From DIGJ01 sp041739345 (GTDB lineage: Bacteria > Bacillota > Clostridia > Lachnospirales > Lachnospiraceae), in the NCBI GenBank assembly GCA_041739345.1, contig JBGSNZ010000021.1, positions 248,001-312,000 of the forward strand: 64,000 bases of DNA, in the 5' to 3' direction. A model generated the notes under the pieces. It was not told the origin of the DNA. It made no database searches and saw only the letters and a program-made list of their open reading frames with translations. Position numbers and translations under genes: made by a program. This document shows, piece by piece, positions 16,223 to 24,917 of this stretch. The first letter of the stretch is position 1. Each line of letters starts with the position of its first letter.

Positions 16223-18430
16223 ATGTCAATAAAAATAGCATTAGCAGGTAATCCAAACTGTGGTAAGACGACATTATTTAATTCCTTGACCGGTTCAAAC
16301 CAATTTGTAGGAAACTGGCCAGGGGTTACGGTAGAAAAGAAAGAAGGAAAGTTAAAGCGCTCATTTGGAATCAAAGATTCCACAGATGTTATCATCATGG
16401 ATCTTCCGGGTATTTATTCTTTGTCACCATATACATTAGAGGAAGTAGTAGCCAGAAATTATCTAATTGGAGATAAGCCAGACGCCATCTTAAATATCGT
16501 CGACGGAACGAATATAGAACGAAATCTGTATTTGTCAACGCAGTTAATGGAACTTGGAATTCCAGTAATTATGGCAGTCAATATGATGGATGTACTTGAA
16601 AAAACCGGTGATAAAATACACATCGATAAATTAAGCAAAAAGCTTGGCTGTGAAGTGGTTGAGATTTCTGCTTTGAAAGGAACAGGAATTAGGGAGGCGG
16701 CAGAAAAAGCCGTGAAACTTGCTACAAATAGAACGGCAACTCCGGCAGTACATACTTTTTCACCGGAAGTTGAAAGCATTCTAGAGTCAGTAGAAGTTAA
16801 AATCGGAAGTGAGATTTCGGATGAGCAGAAGCGATTCTTTGCAATTAAACTGTTAGAAAAAGATGATAAAATTCAGTCACAAATGAAACAAATTCCAGAT
16901 GTGTCAGATGAAATCAAGCAGATAGAAAACGACTTGGATGATGATACAGAAAGCATTATTACAAATGAGAGATATGTTTATATTTCATCTATCATTGACG
17001 AATGCTGCACAAAGAATCAGAAAACAAAGGGAAAGCTGACCATATCAGATAAAATAGATAAGGTTGTTACTAACAGATGGTTGGCATTACCAATATTCGC
17101 CGTTGTTATGTTTTTAGTTTACTATGTATCGGTCACGACAGTAGGAACCTGGGCGACTGACTGGGCAAACGATGGAGTATTTGGTGATGGATGGAGCTTA
17201 TTTGGATTAGCAATACCTGGAATTCCTACAGTAATTGAATCTTTATTGAATGCAATTGGCTGCGCTGGCTGGTTGCAGAGTTTAATTTTAGATGGTATTG
17301 TGGCAGGCGTTGGTGCTGTACTTGGATTTGTTCCGCAGATGTTAATTCTTTTTATATTCTTAGCATTTTTAGAAGCTTGTGGATATATGGCAAGAGTAGC
17401 ATTTATTATGGATAGAATATTTCGTAAGTTTGGATTGTCAGGGAAATCCTTTATTCCTATGTTAATTGGCAGTGGTTGCGGTGTTCCTGGTATTATGGCA
17501 TCGAGAACCATTGAAAATGATCGTGACCGTAAGATGACAATTATGACAACAACCTTTGTACCTTGTGGAGCAAAATTACCAATCATTGCTTTAATCGCAG
17601 GAGCACTCTTTGAAGGAGCCTGGTGGGTAGCACCAAGTGCTTATTTTATTGGAATCGCTGCTATTATCTGTTCCGGCATTATGTTAAAGAAAACTAAAAT
17701 GTTTGCAGGAGACCCGGCACCATTTGTTATGGAACTTCCGTCATATCATATGCCAACATTTAGCAATATAATGAGAAGCATGTGGGAACGTGGATGGTCA
17801 TTTATAAAAAAAGCTGGAACAATTATTCTTTTATCAACAATAATATTATGGTTTTTAATGAGCTTTGGATGGGTAGATGGAAGCTTTGCTATGTTAGAAT
17901 CAGAACAGTTAGATAGTAGTATCCTAGCATCACTAGGAGGTATAGTATCCCCTATTTTTGCACCACTTGGATGGGGAGATTGGAAATCAGCTGTAGCTGC
18001 GATTACAGGATTGATTGCAAAAGAAAATGTAGTGGGAACGTTTGGTGTTTTGTATGGATTCGCAGAAGTGGCAGAAGATGGAACCGAAATCTGGGGTTCA
18101 CTTGCGACAAGCATGACTGCAGTAGCCGCGTATTCCTTCCTTGTATTTAATCTTTTATGTGCACCATGTTTTGCAGCAATGGGCGCTATAAAAAGAGAAA
18201 TGAACAATGCAAAATGGTTTTGGTTTGCAATTGGATATCAGACAATTCTTGCTTATGTAGTTTCACTTTGTATCTTCCAGATTGGTACATTAATTACGAC
18301 AGGAACTTTTGGAATTGGAACAGTAGTTGCATTTGTAGTAGTAGTTGGATTTATATATCTGTTGTTTAGACCTTATAAAGAAAGCAAAGCATTACATGTT
18401 AATTTAAAAAATGTAGCTAGAGCAAAATAA
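16223..18430 (+). CDS. feoB: Ferrous iron transporter FeoB (first copy)
   Basis: A 735-residue membrane Fe(II) transporter. The N-terminal G domain has G1 GNPNCGKTT (8-16), a G2 region around NWPGVTVEKKEG, G3 DLPGIYSL, G4 NMMD and a SALKGTG loop. The helical GDI-like spacer follows to about 275. The C-terminal membrane part contains two Gate regions, including GFVPQMLILFIFLAFLEACGYMAR and GSGCGVPGIMASRT, and the CGAKLP motif. It is cotranscribed with two FeoA genes and a Cys-rich accessory peptide, and probably iron-repressed through the boxes upstream. All domains are present and full length. Confidence 0.97.
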   Translation: MSIKIALAGNPNCGKTTLFNSLTGSNQFVGNWPGVTVEKKEGKLKRSFGIKDSTDVIIMDLPGIYSLSPYTLEEVVARNYLIGDKPDAILNIVDGTNIERNLYLSTQLMELGIPVIMAVNMMDVLEKTGDKIHIDKLSKKLGCEVVEISALKGTGIREAAEKAVKLATNRTATPAVHTFSPEVESILESVEVKIGSEISDEQKRFFAIKLLEKDDKIQSQMKQIPDVSDEIKQIENDLDDDTESIITNERYVYISSIIDECCTKNQKTKGKLTISDKIDKVVTNRWLALPIFAVVMFLVYYVSVTTVGTWATDWANDGVFGDGWSLFGLAIPGIPTVIESLLNAIGCAGWLQSLILDGIVAGVGAVLGFVPQMLILFIFLAFLEACGYMARVAFIMDRIFRKFGLSGKSFIPMLIGSGCGVPGIMASRTIENDRDRKMTIMTTTFVPCGAKLPIIALIAGALFEGAWWVAPSAYFIGIAAIICSGIMLKKTKMFAGDPAPFVMELPSYHMPTFSNIMRSMWERGWSFIKKAGTIILLSTIILWFLMSFGWVDGSFAMLESEQLDSSILASLGGIVSPIFAPLGWGDWKSAVAAITGLIAKENVVGTFGVLYGFAEVAEDGTEIWGSLATSMTAVAAYSFLVFNLLCAPCFAAMGAIKREMNNAKWFWFAIGYQTILAYVVSLCIFQIGTLITTGTFGIGTVVAFVVVVGFIYLLFRPYKESKALHVNLKNVARAK

Positions 18431-18442
18431 ATTGCAGAAAGG

Positions 18443-18477
18443 CGTAAGAGCCTTCGCCTATGGTGTAGGCTCTTACG
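18443..18477 (+). other. Intercistronic hairpin after feoB
   Basis: CGTAAGAGCCT (18443-18453) and AGGCTCTTACG (18467-18477) form a perfect 11-bp stem. No U-run follows. It probably acts as an mRNA stabiliser or partial terminator between feoB and the small downstream genes. Confidence 0.65.
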
Positions 18478-18496
18478 TTAGAAAGGTGGTTTTATT

Positions 18497-18643
18497 ATGG
18501 GAACAGTGATTACAGGAGTTATAGTGCTAGGTATTGTCGCACTTATTGTTAAAGGTATGATACGAGATAAAAAGAATGGGAAATCCATTCAGTGCGGCGG
18601 AGATTGCAAATATTGTGGAGGCCATTGCTCGCATAACAATTAA
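18497..18643 (+). CDS. FeoB-associated Cys-rich membrane protein
   Basis: A 48-residue peptide with one N-terminal membrane helix (about residues 3-19, TVITGVIVLGIVALIV). After a basic stretch comes a Cys/His cluster, CGGDCKYCGGHCSH, with four Cys and two His near the C-terminus. This is the hallmark of FeoB-associated Cys-rich (FeoC-like/p12) proteins found 3' of feoB. It could bind iron or an Fe-S cluster beside the transporter. GAAAGGTGG supports the ATG at 18497. It is easily missed because of its size. Confidence 0.88.
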   Translation: MGTVITGVIVLGIVALIVKGMIRDKKNGKSIQCGGDCKYCGGHCSHNN

Positions 18644-18659
18644 TACAGGAGGTGCGAAG

Positions 18660-19154
18660 GTGACTGGGATTAGAGACAAGTCAGACAAAAAGAAGACACA
18701 TGATGCAAGAAGTTATCATAGGACACAAATGCAGAAAGAACTAATTATTGATAAACTAAAAGAAAAAGGCTATCGAATTACAAAACAAAGATTATCTTTG
18801 ATCGATATTATTCTTGCTAATGAATGCTCCTGCTGTAAAGAAATTTATTATAAAGCAACTGAAATAGATGATCGAATCGGTACAGCTACAGTGTACCGAA
18901 TGGTAAATACGTTAGAAGAAATAGGAGCGATTAGCAGAAAAAACATGTATAAAATTGCATATTTTGAAAACTGTTCTATGGAAGATGCATGTATGGTAAT
19001 GCTGGATGATAATACAACCTATAACTTATCTGCAAAGAACTGGAATAATGTGATTAAAGCAGGGCTTACAGCTTATGGATATGTAAAAAATCAGAATGTT
19101 ACATGTATTACTGTAAAGCAGTGCGAATGCAAGAATAATGAGATGAATTCTTGA
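18660..19154 (+). CDS. Fur-family-like winged-helix protein with atypical C-terminus
   Basis: A 164-residue protein. GTG 18660 is chosen because AGGAGGTG (18648-18655) is ideally placed. A longer frame from 18576 would overlap the Cys-rich gene. Residues ~20-90 look like a Fur winged helix: LKEKGYRITKQRLSLIDIIL, then IGTATVYRMVNTLEEIGAISRKN. The second half lacks the HHDH-type metal sites and His cluster of Fur. Instead it has Cys-rich ends (CSCC; CSMEDAC; CITVKQCEC). It may sense iron, an Fe-S cluster or redox differently, or have lost metal sensing. It sits at the end of the feo operon. Confidence 0.75.
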   Translation: MTGIRDKSDKKKTHDARSYHRTQMQKELIIDKLKEKGYRITKQRLSLIDIILANECSCCKEIYYKATEIDDRIGTATVYRMVNTLEEIGAISRKNMYKIAYFENCSMEDACMVMLDDNTTYNLSAKNWNNVIKAGLTAYGYVKNQNVTCITVKQCECKNNEMNS

Positions 19155-19190
19155 CAATCATTCATTAAAATGATAACATAACAGTGTTAT
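19151..19190 (+). promoter_or_regulatory. Promoter and operator of the TetR gene
   Basis: TTGACA (19151-19156), a 17-bp spacer and TAACAT (19174-19179). ATAACA-G-TGTTAT (19178-19190) is a perfect palindrome over the -10 box, nearly identical in core to the 19901-19921 palindrome before the ABC genes. Confidence 0.7.
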
Positions 19191-19220
19191 CTAAATGTTA
19201 GATTGCTAGAAAGGGAATAT

Positions 19221-19835
19221 ATGAAGCCGGAAACGCAAACACGAGAAAAGTTATTAGAAGCAGCGAAAAAGGAATTTATGGAAAAAGGGTACGCGAAAGC
19301 ATCCCTTAGAAATATATGTAAGCAGGCAGATGTCACTACCGGCGCGCTGTATTTTTTCTTTCAAGGTAAGGAAGATTTGTTTGGATCACTTGTGGAAGAA
19401 CCTCTAAATCAAATGCTTACTTTTATGAAGCAGCACTACGAGGGGGAGATTCAAGAGCTTGATAAATTCCCAATGGAAAAATATGATTTTACAGATGATT
19501 CGAAGTTAGTGCTAATGATTGTCTCTTATATGTTTCAGTATCATGATTCATTTGTTTTTCTTTTGACTAAAGCAAATGGTTCAAAATATGAAAATTGTAC
19601 CGATGAATTTGTCAAACTTACAGAAGCACATTATCGTATTCTTGCAGATAAAATGTCATTATACTTTAAAACAGATAGAATTGATGATTCCACGATTCAC
19701 TGGTTTGCACACTTACAAATCTTTTCATTTGTTCAGTTGATTACGCATAATATTACAAGAGAAGATGCAGTAAAACAGATGGATACAATTGTTAAGTTTA
19801 TGATAAGCGGTTGGTTTGGAATATACAAACAATAG
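19221..19835 (+). CDS. TetR family transcriptional regulator
   Basis: A 204-residue regulator. The N-terminal helix-turn-helix (about residues 8-55) reads REKLLEAAKKEFMEKGYAKA, then LRNICKQADVTTGALYFFFQGKEDLF, the TetR signature. The remaining helices form a ligand pocket of unknown specificity. ATG 19221 has AAGGGA in front. The in-frame TTG at 19203 has no proper site. It lies upstream of an ABC ATPase and FtsX-like permease, with matching palindromes before itself and before the transporter. It therefore probably controls that transporter and itself. Confidence 0.92.
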   Translation: MKPETQTREKLLEAAKKEFMEKGYAKASLRNICKQADVTTGALYFFFQGKEDLFGSLVEEPLNQMLTFMKQHYEGEIQELDKFPMEKYDFTDDSKLVLMIVSYMFQYHDSFVFLLTKANGSKYENCTDEFVKLTEAHYRILADKMSLYFKTDRIDDSTIHWFAHLQIFSFVQLITHNITREDAVKQMDTIVKFMISGWFGIYKQ

Positions 19836-19900
19836 ATACATTTCAATGATAAGCTATATGGCAAAAACGAAAGTGAGTCATATAGCTAAAATAAAGCGAA

Positions 19901-19921
19901 TTACATAACACTGTTATGTAA
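19901..19921 (+). promoter_or_regulatory. Perfect 21-bp palindromic operator before the ABC/FtsX genes
   Basis: TTACATAACA-C-TGTTATGTAA has 10-bp perfect arms around one central base. Its ATAACA/TGTTAT core equals that before the tetR gene, so one TetR dimer pair probably binds both. Confidence 0.8.
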
Positions 19922-19978
19922 TTGATACTATTTATCAATTACATTTCTCTATAAAAAACAGAAAGAAGGATGAAAAAG

Positions 19979-20680
19979 ATGTATTTAGAAGTAAAGAATA
20001 TGAAAAAAAGTTATGGAAAAAATGAAAGCTATATCGAGGTGTTAAAAGGAATTACAACCAGTGTTGAAAAAGGTCAGATGTGCGTAATCTTAGGACCAAG
20101 TGGTTCTGGTAAGTCGACATTTTTAAATACGATTGGTGGACTTGATGAACTGGATTCTGGCTCAATAAAAGTAGATGGAAAAGAAATTGTCGCATTAAAA
20201 CAAGAGGAACTTTCTGATTACAGAAGAGATAATCTTGGTTTTATCTTTCAGTTTTACAATCTGATTCCAAATCTTACGGTGAAAGAAAATATACAAGTAT
20301 GCGAGTATCTGTCAAAAACGCCACTTGATATGGAGGAACTTCTTGCAACATTAGGACTTACGGAACATCAAAATAAATTTCCAGCACAGTTATCAGGTGG
20401 ACAGCAACAAAGGTGTGCCATTGCAAGAGCACTGATAAAGAATCCTAAGCTTCTTCTTTGCGATGAGCCAACTGGAGCATTAGATTCCAAGACATCAAAA
20501 GATATTCTGATTCTCTTAGAACAGATTAATAAAAAATACGGCACAACTATGTTGATTGTTACTCATAACACTTCGATCAAGGATATGGTTCACAGAATAA
20601 TCAAGATAAAGGATGGACAAATCAGTAAGGATTATGCGAATGAAACAAGAATCCCTGCGGCAGAATTGGAGGAGTTGTAA
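19979..20680 (+). CDS. ABC transporter ATP-binding protein, LolD/MacB type
   Basis: A 233-residue ATPase. Walker A is GPSGSGKST (~39), the Q-loop region is FIFQFYNLIPNLTVKEN, the signature is LSGGQQQR (~142) and Walker B is LLLCDEPTGALD (~162). The ALDSKTS after Walker B is typical of the LolD/MacB/BceA group that works with FtsX-type permeases. ATG 19979 is preferred, since the in-frame ATG at 19970 touches the ribosome site AGAAGG. The permease gene follows after one base. Members act in peptide-antibiotic detoxification, lipoprotein handling or mechanotransmission. Confidence 0.92.
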   Translation: MYLEVKNMKKSYGKNESYIEVLKGITTSVEKGQMCVILGPSGSGKSTFLNTIGGLDELDSGSIKVDGKEIVALKQEELSDYRRDNLGFIFQFYNLIPNLTVKENIQVCEYLSKTPLDMEELLATLGLTEHQNKFPAQLSGGQQQRCAIARALIKNPKLLLCDEPTGALDSKTSKDILILLEQINKKYGTTMLIVTHNTSIKDMVHRIIKIKDGQISKDYANETRIPAAELEEL

Positions 20681-20681
20681 A

Positions 20682-23414
20682 ATGCAAACGATATTAAACA
20701 AAAGAGTGATTCGAGATTTGAAAAAGAATTTCTTTCGCTACTTTGCGCTTTTTTTACTGATTGCCTTGGGAATGTATTTGATTATTAGTATAGTTGGTGC
20801 AGCCGAGAATGTAATTGCGGGAGTTAGTAATGCAGCGAAAGCGAATAAGGTGGAAGACGGCGAATTTACTGTGTTCGTTCCAATAGAAGCGAATGAAATA
20901 AAAAAACTGGAACAAAAAGGAATCACATTAGAGAAGGAATTTTATCTGGACTATTTATTAGAAGATGATTCAACCTTGAGAATCTATAAAAACAGGCAGA
21001 ATGTTAATCTGATAGAGCTTGATGAAGGAAAACTAGCAACACAAGATCATGAGATTGTATTAGAAAAACAATATGCAAAAAGTCATGATCTGGTGACTGG
21101 GAGTCAGATAGAAATTGCAGATGAATGTTACAGGGTTACTGGTATAGGTTCTACTCCCGACTATGAGTTGGCACTTAATAAAATGTCAGATTCAACCGTA
21201 GATAGTAGGTATTTTGGAATTGGGTTTGTCAGTAAAGAACAGTATGAACAGTTAAAAAAAGTAGAATTGTATGCAAAGTCGGAGGAATATGTTTACAGTT
21301 ATCTGTTAAATGGAAAAATGAACGATGATGAGCTAAAAGACAAATTAAGCGAACTTGAACTGGATCGAAGTAAAGTGACAGATTCCTACTTCCTTGAAAT
21401 GTTAGATGAAATGGAAGGAAAAAAGACAGAAATTCAGGATGGGATAAAAGAACTTTCTGATGGTGCAAATGAATTAAATGATGGACTTACAAAACTAAGC
21501 GAAAATAATTCAAAACTGCAAAGCAGCGCAACAGATGTTTTTGAATTATTTTTGGGGGAAGTATCGGACGGACTTGGTGATTACGGCTTGACGAAAGTAT
21601 TAACAGAGGATAATTATGAATCCGCTCTAAATAGTATGATAACAGCAGAGGAATCCAATGCATTACTTCGGATGAAGTTAAAATCCATCTTAGAAGAATT
21701 AAATAGTCTTAAGGAATTTAAAGATGGAGTTATAACTTATACAGATGAGGAAGGTAAAGCTGCTGATGGAGCAAGTGAACTGGCGAATGGAACAGATGAG
21801 CTAAAAACGAATACAGATGAATTATTGGATAAATATTTCAAAACAGACATCGACAATCTGACACAATTTGTAATAAATGGAGAAAATCCAAGAATTGGAG
21901 CGTCGCAAGATGATGTTCAAATTAATAAATATGTGGGGATTGTGGCTGGAATTATTATAATGATTTTGTTTACATACGTTATATCTGTATTTGTAATACA
22001 CGGGATTGAAGAGGAAAGTACTGTGATTGGGGCACTGTATGCACTGGGTATTAAAAAGAAACAGTTAATTATGCATTATTTAATGCTTCCCGTAATTGTT
22101 ACTTTCTTGGCTGGCGGCATGGGTATGCTGATTGGTTTTAGTCAATTTGGAATTAATGTTCTGATGGCAGATTCTACTGATTATTTTTCCTTACCAGTAT
22201 GGAAAACGATTTATCCATTTTATTTAATCATATACGGGGCAGTGATGCCACCACTTGTGGCAGCATTGACAAACTATTTTGTTATTAATAAGAAGTTGTC
22301 ACAGCCGGTGCTTAAAATGATTCGAAATGAACAAAAACAAAATAAAATCAGTAATGTCAATCTTGGTGATATGCAATTTGTAGAAAGATTCCGAATCAGA
22401 CAGTTTCTCCGTGAAATCAGAACAAGTTTTACAGTAATCTTTGGGATGTTTATTGCACTTTTGGTTATGATGCTGGGAATTAACTGTTATACAATTTGTC
22501 ATAATATGAGCGTTCAGAATAAGGAAGATACGAAATATGAGTACATGTATTCCTATAAATATCCAACAGATAAGTTACCAGAAGGAGGGGAGGCTTGCTA
22601 TGTAGAGAATTTGAAGAAAGAAGTATTTAGTTATGATCTTGATGTAACACTTCTTGGTACAGATGATGATAATTCATACTTTGATTTTGATATTGCAACA
22701 GGTAAAAATAGAATTACAATTTCAAGTTCAGTAGCGACAAAGTATAATCTAAATAGGGGAGAAAAACTTGTGCTTACTGATGAAGTCAATGATGTAGATT
22801 ATGCTTTTACCATAGATAAAATCGTTCCTTATTCAGTTGGACTTTATGTTTTTATGAATATTGATGATATGCGGGAGCTGTTTGGGCAAGATGAGGATTA
22901 TTATAATGTGGTATATTCGGATAAACAATTGGATATTGAAGCAGGTAGATTGTATGCGACAACAACAAGGGCTGATATTAATAAAACCGCAGAAGTATTT
23001 ATTGACCATATGTGGTCAATGATAATATGCATGGTAGGTGTATCGGTGATTATTTTTGTAGTTGTTATGTATCTGATGATGAAAGTTATGATAGACCGAT
23101 CTACTTTTCATATTTCACTTATGAAAATATTTGGTTTTAGGCAAAAAGAAATAAAAAAACTTTATCTGGATGGTAATTTTCTTATGATTGTTATATCAGC
23201 AGCGATATGCATACCACTTTCAAAGATGGCAATGGATGCTATGTATCCGTATTTCATATCAAATGTGGCGTGCGGTATGGATTTGACATTTACTTGGCAG
23301 ATGTACATAGGTATTTATGTTGGAGTGATTCTTTGCTATGTGTTGATTAATAGAGTACTAGTAGGAAGACTGAAAAAGATGATGCCAACGGAAGTACTGA
23401 AAAACAGAGAGTAA
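20682..23414 (+). CDS. FtsX-like ABC permease with large extracellular domain
   Basis: A 910-residue permease. An N-terminal membrane helix (FFRYFALFLLIALGMYLIIS) is followed by a ~400-residue extracellular region. This includes a helical, coiled-coil-like stretch rich in ELSDGANELNDGLTKLSEN heptads (about 265-300) and again near 365-395. Four-helix FtsX blocks occur near 430-570 and 790-900. This is the two-FtsX-domain plan of large Clostridia and Lactobacillales exporters next to LolD-like ATPases. GGAGG precedes ATG 20682. It is controlled with its ATPase by the palindrome at 19901. Cargo is unknown; antimicrobial peptide resistance is one option. Confidence 0.88.
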   Translation: MQTILNKRVIRDLKKNFFRYFALFLLIALGMYLIISIVGAAENVIAGVSNAAKANKVEDGEFTVFVPIEANEIKKLEQKGITLEKEFYLDYLLEDDSTLRIYKNRQNVNLIELDEGKLATQDHEIVLEKQYAKSHDLVTGSQIEIADECYRVTGIGSTPDYELALNKMSDSTVDSRYFGIGFVSKEQYEQLKKVELYAKSEEYVYSYLLNGKMNDDELKDKLSELELDRSKVTDSYFLEMLDEMEGKKTEIQDGIKELSDGANELNDGLTKLSENNSKLQSSATDVFELFLGEVSDGLGDYGLTKVLTEDNYESALNSMITAEESNALLRMKLKSILEELNSLKEFKDGVITYTDEEGKAADGASELANGTDELKTNTDELLDKYFKTDIDNLTQFVINGENPRIGASQDDVQINKYVGIVAGIIIMILFTYVISVFVIHGIEEESTVIGALYALGIKKKQLIMHYLMLPVIVTFLAGGMGMLIGFSQFGINVLMADSTDYFSLPVWKTIYPFYLIIYGAVMPPLVAALTNYFVINKKLSQPVLKMIRNEQKQNKISNVNLGDMQFVERFRIRQFLREIRTSFTVIFGMFIALLVMMLGINCYTICHNMSVQNKEDTKYEYMYSYKYPTDKLPEGGEACYVENLKKEVFSYDLDVTLLGTDDDNSYFDFDIATGKNRITISSSVATKYNLNRGEKLVLTDEVNDVDYAFTIDKIVPYSVGLYVFMNIDDMRELFGQDEDYYNVVYSDKQLDIEAGRLYATTTRADINKTAEVFIDHMWSMIICMVGVSVIIFVVVMYLMMKVMIDRSTFHISLMKIFGFRQKEIKKLYLDGNFLMIVISAAICIPLSKMAMDAMYPYFISNVACGMDLTFTWQMYIGIYVGVILCYVLINRVLVGRLKKMMPTEVLKNRE

Positions 23415-23429
23415 ATTAATCCTAATTAT

Positions 23430-23472
23430 AAAAAACATCTATTGAGAAGGTTTCTCACTAGATGTTTTTTTC
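23430..23472 (+). terminator. Terminator of the ABC/FtsX operon
   Basis: AACATCTATTGAGAA and TTCTCACTAGATGTT form a stem with minor mismatches and a short loop, followed by TTTTTTC. Confidence 0.85.
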
Positions 23473-23524
23473 TTGGATATTATAGCGAAATATAGTATTA
23501 TAAAGTAGTTAGATAGGACTAACT
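23473..23524 (+). promoter_or_regulatory. Promoter and DtxR-like iron box 3 (HD-GYP gene)
   Basis: TTGGAT (23473-23478), a 17-bp spacer and TATTAT (23496-23501). AGTTAG-ATAGGA-CTAACT (23507-23524) is an 18-bp box covering the expected transcription start. Confidence 0.8.
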
Positions 23525-23566
23525 ATAACCAATAAGAAGTTACTGTAGTAGATTAGGAGTGAGAAA

Positions 23567-24196
23567 ATGCGTGAGTTATTAGAATGCAAACTGTATAACA
23601 AAGGAATCGATTATCATGAAATTATAGAATGCATTGTAAGCGCACTGGATGCAAAAGATCCATATACTGCCGGACATTCACAACGAGTAAGTGATATGGC
23701 ACTTATAGTGTGCAAATTGATTGGATTAAAGGAAAAAGATGTAGAAGAAATTCATATAGCGGCACATTTACATGATATAGGAAAAATCGGAGTTCCAGAT
23801 GCTGTCTTGAATAAATTGGAGAAACTTAATAATGCAGAATGGAAAGCAATGAAAAAACATCCAGAAACAGGCGCACAGATATTAAGTAAATCGCAGCATT
23901 TGAATGAATTAAAGGATATTGTCTTATATCATCACGAAAGATTTGATGGTATGGGTTACCCAGAGGGATTGAAAGGAGAAAAAATTCCGGTTGGAGCAAG
24001 AATAATTGCAATATGTGACTCAATCGATGCGATGACTTCAACAAGAAGTTACAGACAGGCGCATTCTTTTGAATACTGCTATCAGGAAATTAAAAATAAT
24101 TTAGGAAAAATGTACGATCCAATAATTGGAGAATATGTACTCAATCATTGGGAAGAAGTCGTTGGAATTAGGAAACAAGAATATTATATTAAATGA
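23567..24196 (+). CDS. HD-GYP domain c-di-GMP phosphodiesterase
   Basis: A 209-residue, nearly stand-alone HD-GYP domain. It has the HD pair and GKIGVPD in HLHDIGKIGVPD (~67), then YHHERFDGMGYPEGLKGEKIP (~123) with the GYP motif, and DSIDAMTSTRSYR. All known metal ligands of the family appear to be present, so phosphodiesterase activity on c-di-GMP (or cGAMP) is likely. No sensor or receiver domain is attached, so control must be transcriptional. Its promoter carries iron box 3, which links c-di-GMP breakdown to iron status. It has its own promoter, separate from the DUF3793 gene. Confidence 0.92.
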   Translation: MRELLECKLYNKGIDYHEIIECIVSALDAKDPYTAGHSQRVSDMALIVCKLIGLKEKDVEEIHIAAHLHDIGKIGVPDAVLNKLEKLNNAEWKAMKKHPETGAQILSKSQHLNELKDIVLYHHERFDGMGYPEGLKGEKIPVGARIIAICDSIDAMTSTRSYRQAHSFEYCYQEIKNNLGKMYDPIIGEYVLNHWEEVVGIRKQEYYIK

Positions 24197-24218
24197 TAAA
24201 TATTTACCGTTAAACATA

Positions 24219-24272
24219 TTGATTAATAAAGAGAAGTTAGCTATTATATACATAGGTTAGATGAGACTAACT
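24219..24272 (+). promoter_or_regulatory. Promoter and DtxR-like iron box 4 (DUF3793-flavodoxin unit)
   Basis: TTGATT (24219-24224), a 17-bp spacer and TATTAT (24242-24247). GGTTAG-ATGAGA-CTAACT (24255-24272) lies at the transcription start. The box excludes the in-frame ATG at 24261 as a start. Confidence 0.82.
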
Positions 24273-24287
24273 AGAAAGGAGATAGAA

Positions 24288-24905
24288 ATGAGTCATGATT
24301 TATTTCAAATTGTTAAAACGCTGAATAAAGAAGATATACAAACACAATTAGCACTCCAGTGCGCACCTTTGCTTACGGGAATAAAGATATCAAATCTTTT
24401 AATTGTGCCAAATTATAATGCAACGTATATTAGTTCACTATTTCAAGGTACATCTATTTCAACTTGTATTATTTATCAGTCTGATAGAAAAACAACTTTT
24501 TTGCTTTTTAACTTAGGTGAATTAGAAATGTATCTTAATCAAAATAAACAATGTGAAGTAATGAAAGCACTTGGGTATATGATGACTGATTTAAAAGGAA
24601 TGATCAAAGAATTCTCAAATCGGTATCAGTTGTATATGCAAAATGGGGGGATGTTTCCACATGAAATGGGATTATTTTTAGGATATCCGGTAGAGGATGT
24701 TGTTGGCTTTATAGAAAACGAGGGTAAGAATTTTTTGTATACAGGATATTGGAAGGTTTATAATAATCAATCGAAAGCCGTTGAACTATTTGAAAGATAT
24801 AATGAGGCCAAAGAAATGGTGATTCGAATGGTTTCAATGGGAATAGGCATAAGAAATATTTTGGAGAATTATAGTTTTAATCAAACAAATAAAATAGAAG
24901 CTTAG
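24288..24905 (+). CDS. DUF3793 family protein
   Basis: A 205-residue soluble protein. Features typical of DUF3793 are CAPLLTGIKISNLL near the start, and the segment FPHEMGLFLGYPVEDVVGFIENEG followed by GYWKVYNN. The family is often encoded beside flavodoxins and iron-responsive genes in Clostridia; its function is unknown. The conserved FPHE and CAP residues hint at a metal or haem site, but that is speculation. ATG 24288 is set by AAAGGAG. It shares a transcript with the flavodoxin 12 bases downstream, under iron box 4. Confidence 0.88.
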   Translation: MSHDLFQIVKTLNKEDIQTQLALQCAPLLTGIKISNLLIVPNYNATYISSLFQGTSISTCIIYQSDRKTTFLLFNLGELEMYLNQNKQCEVMKALGYMMTDLKGMIKEFSNRYQLYMQNGGMFPHEMGLFLGYPVEDVVGFIENEGKNFLYTGYWKVYNNQSKAVELFERYNEAKEMVIRMVSMGIGIRNILENYSFNQTNKIEA

Positions 24906-24917
24906 GAGGAATTTAAT

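Noticed and set aside
17122..18207. Two long minus-strand ORFs (17122-17586 and 17746-18207)
   Set aside because: Antisense shadows of the feoB membrane domain.
18576..18659. N-terminal extension of the Fur-like protein
   Set aside because: It would overlap the Cys-rich FeoB-associated gene and lacks a ribosome site; GTG 18660 has a perfect one.
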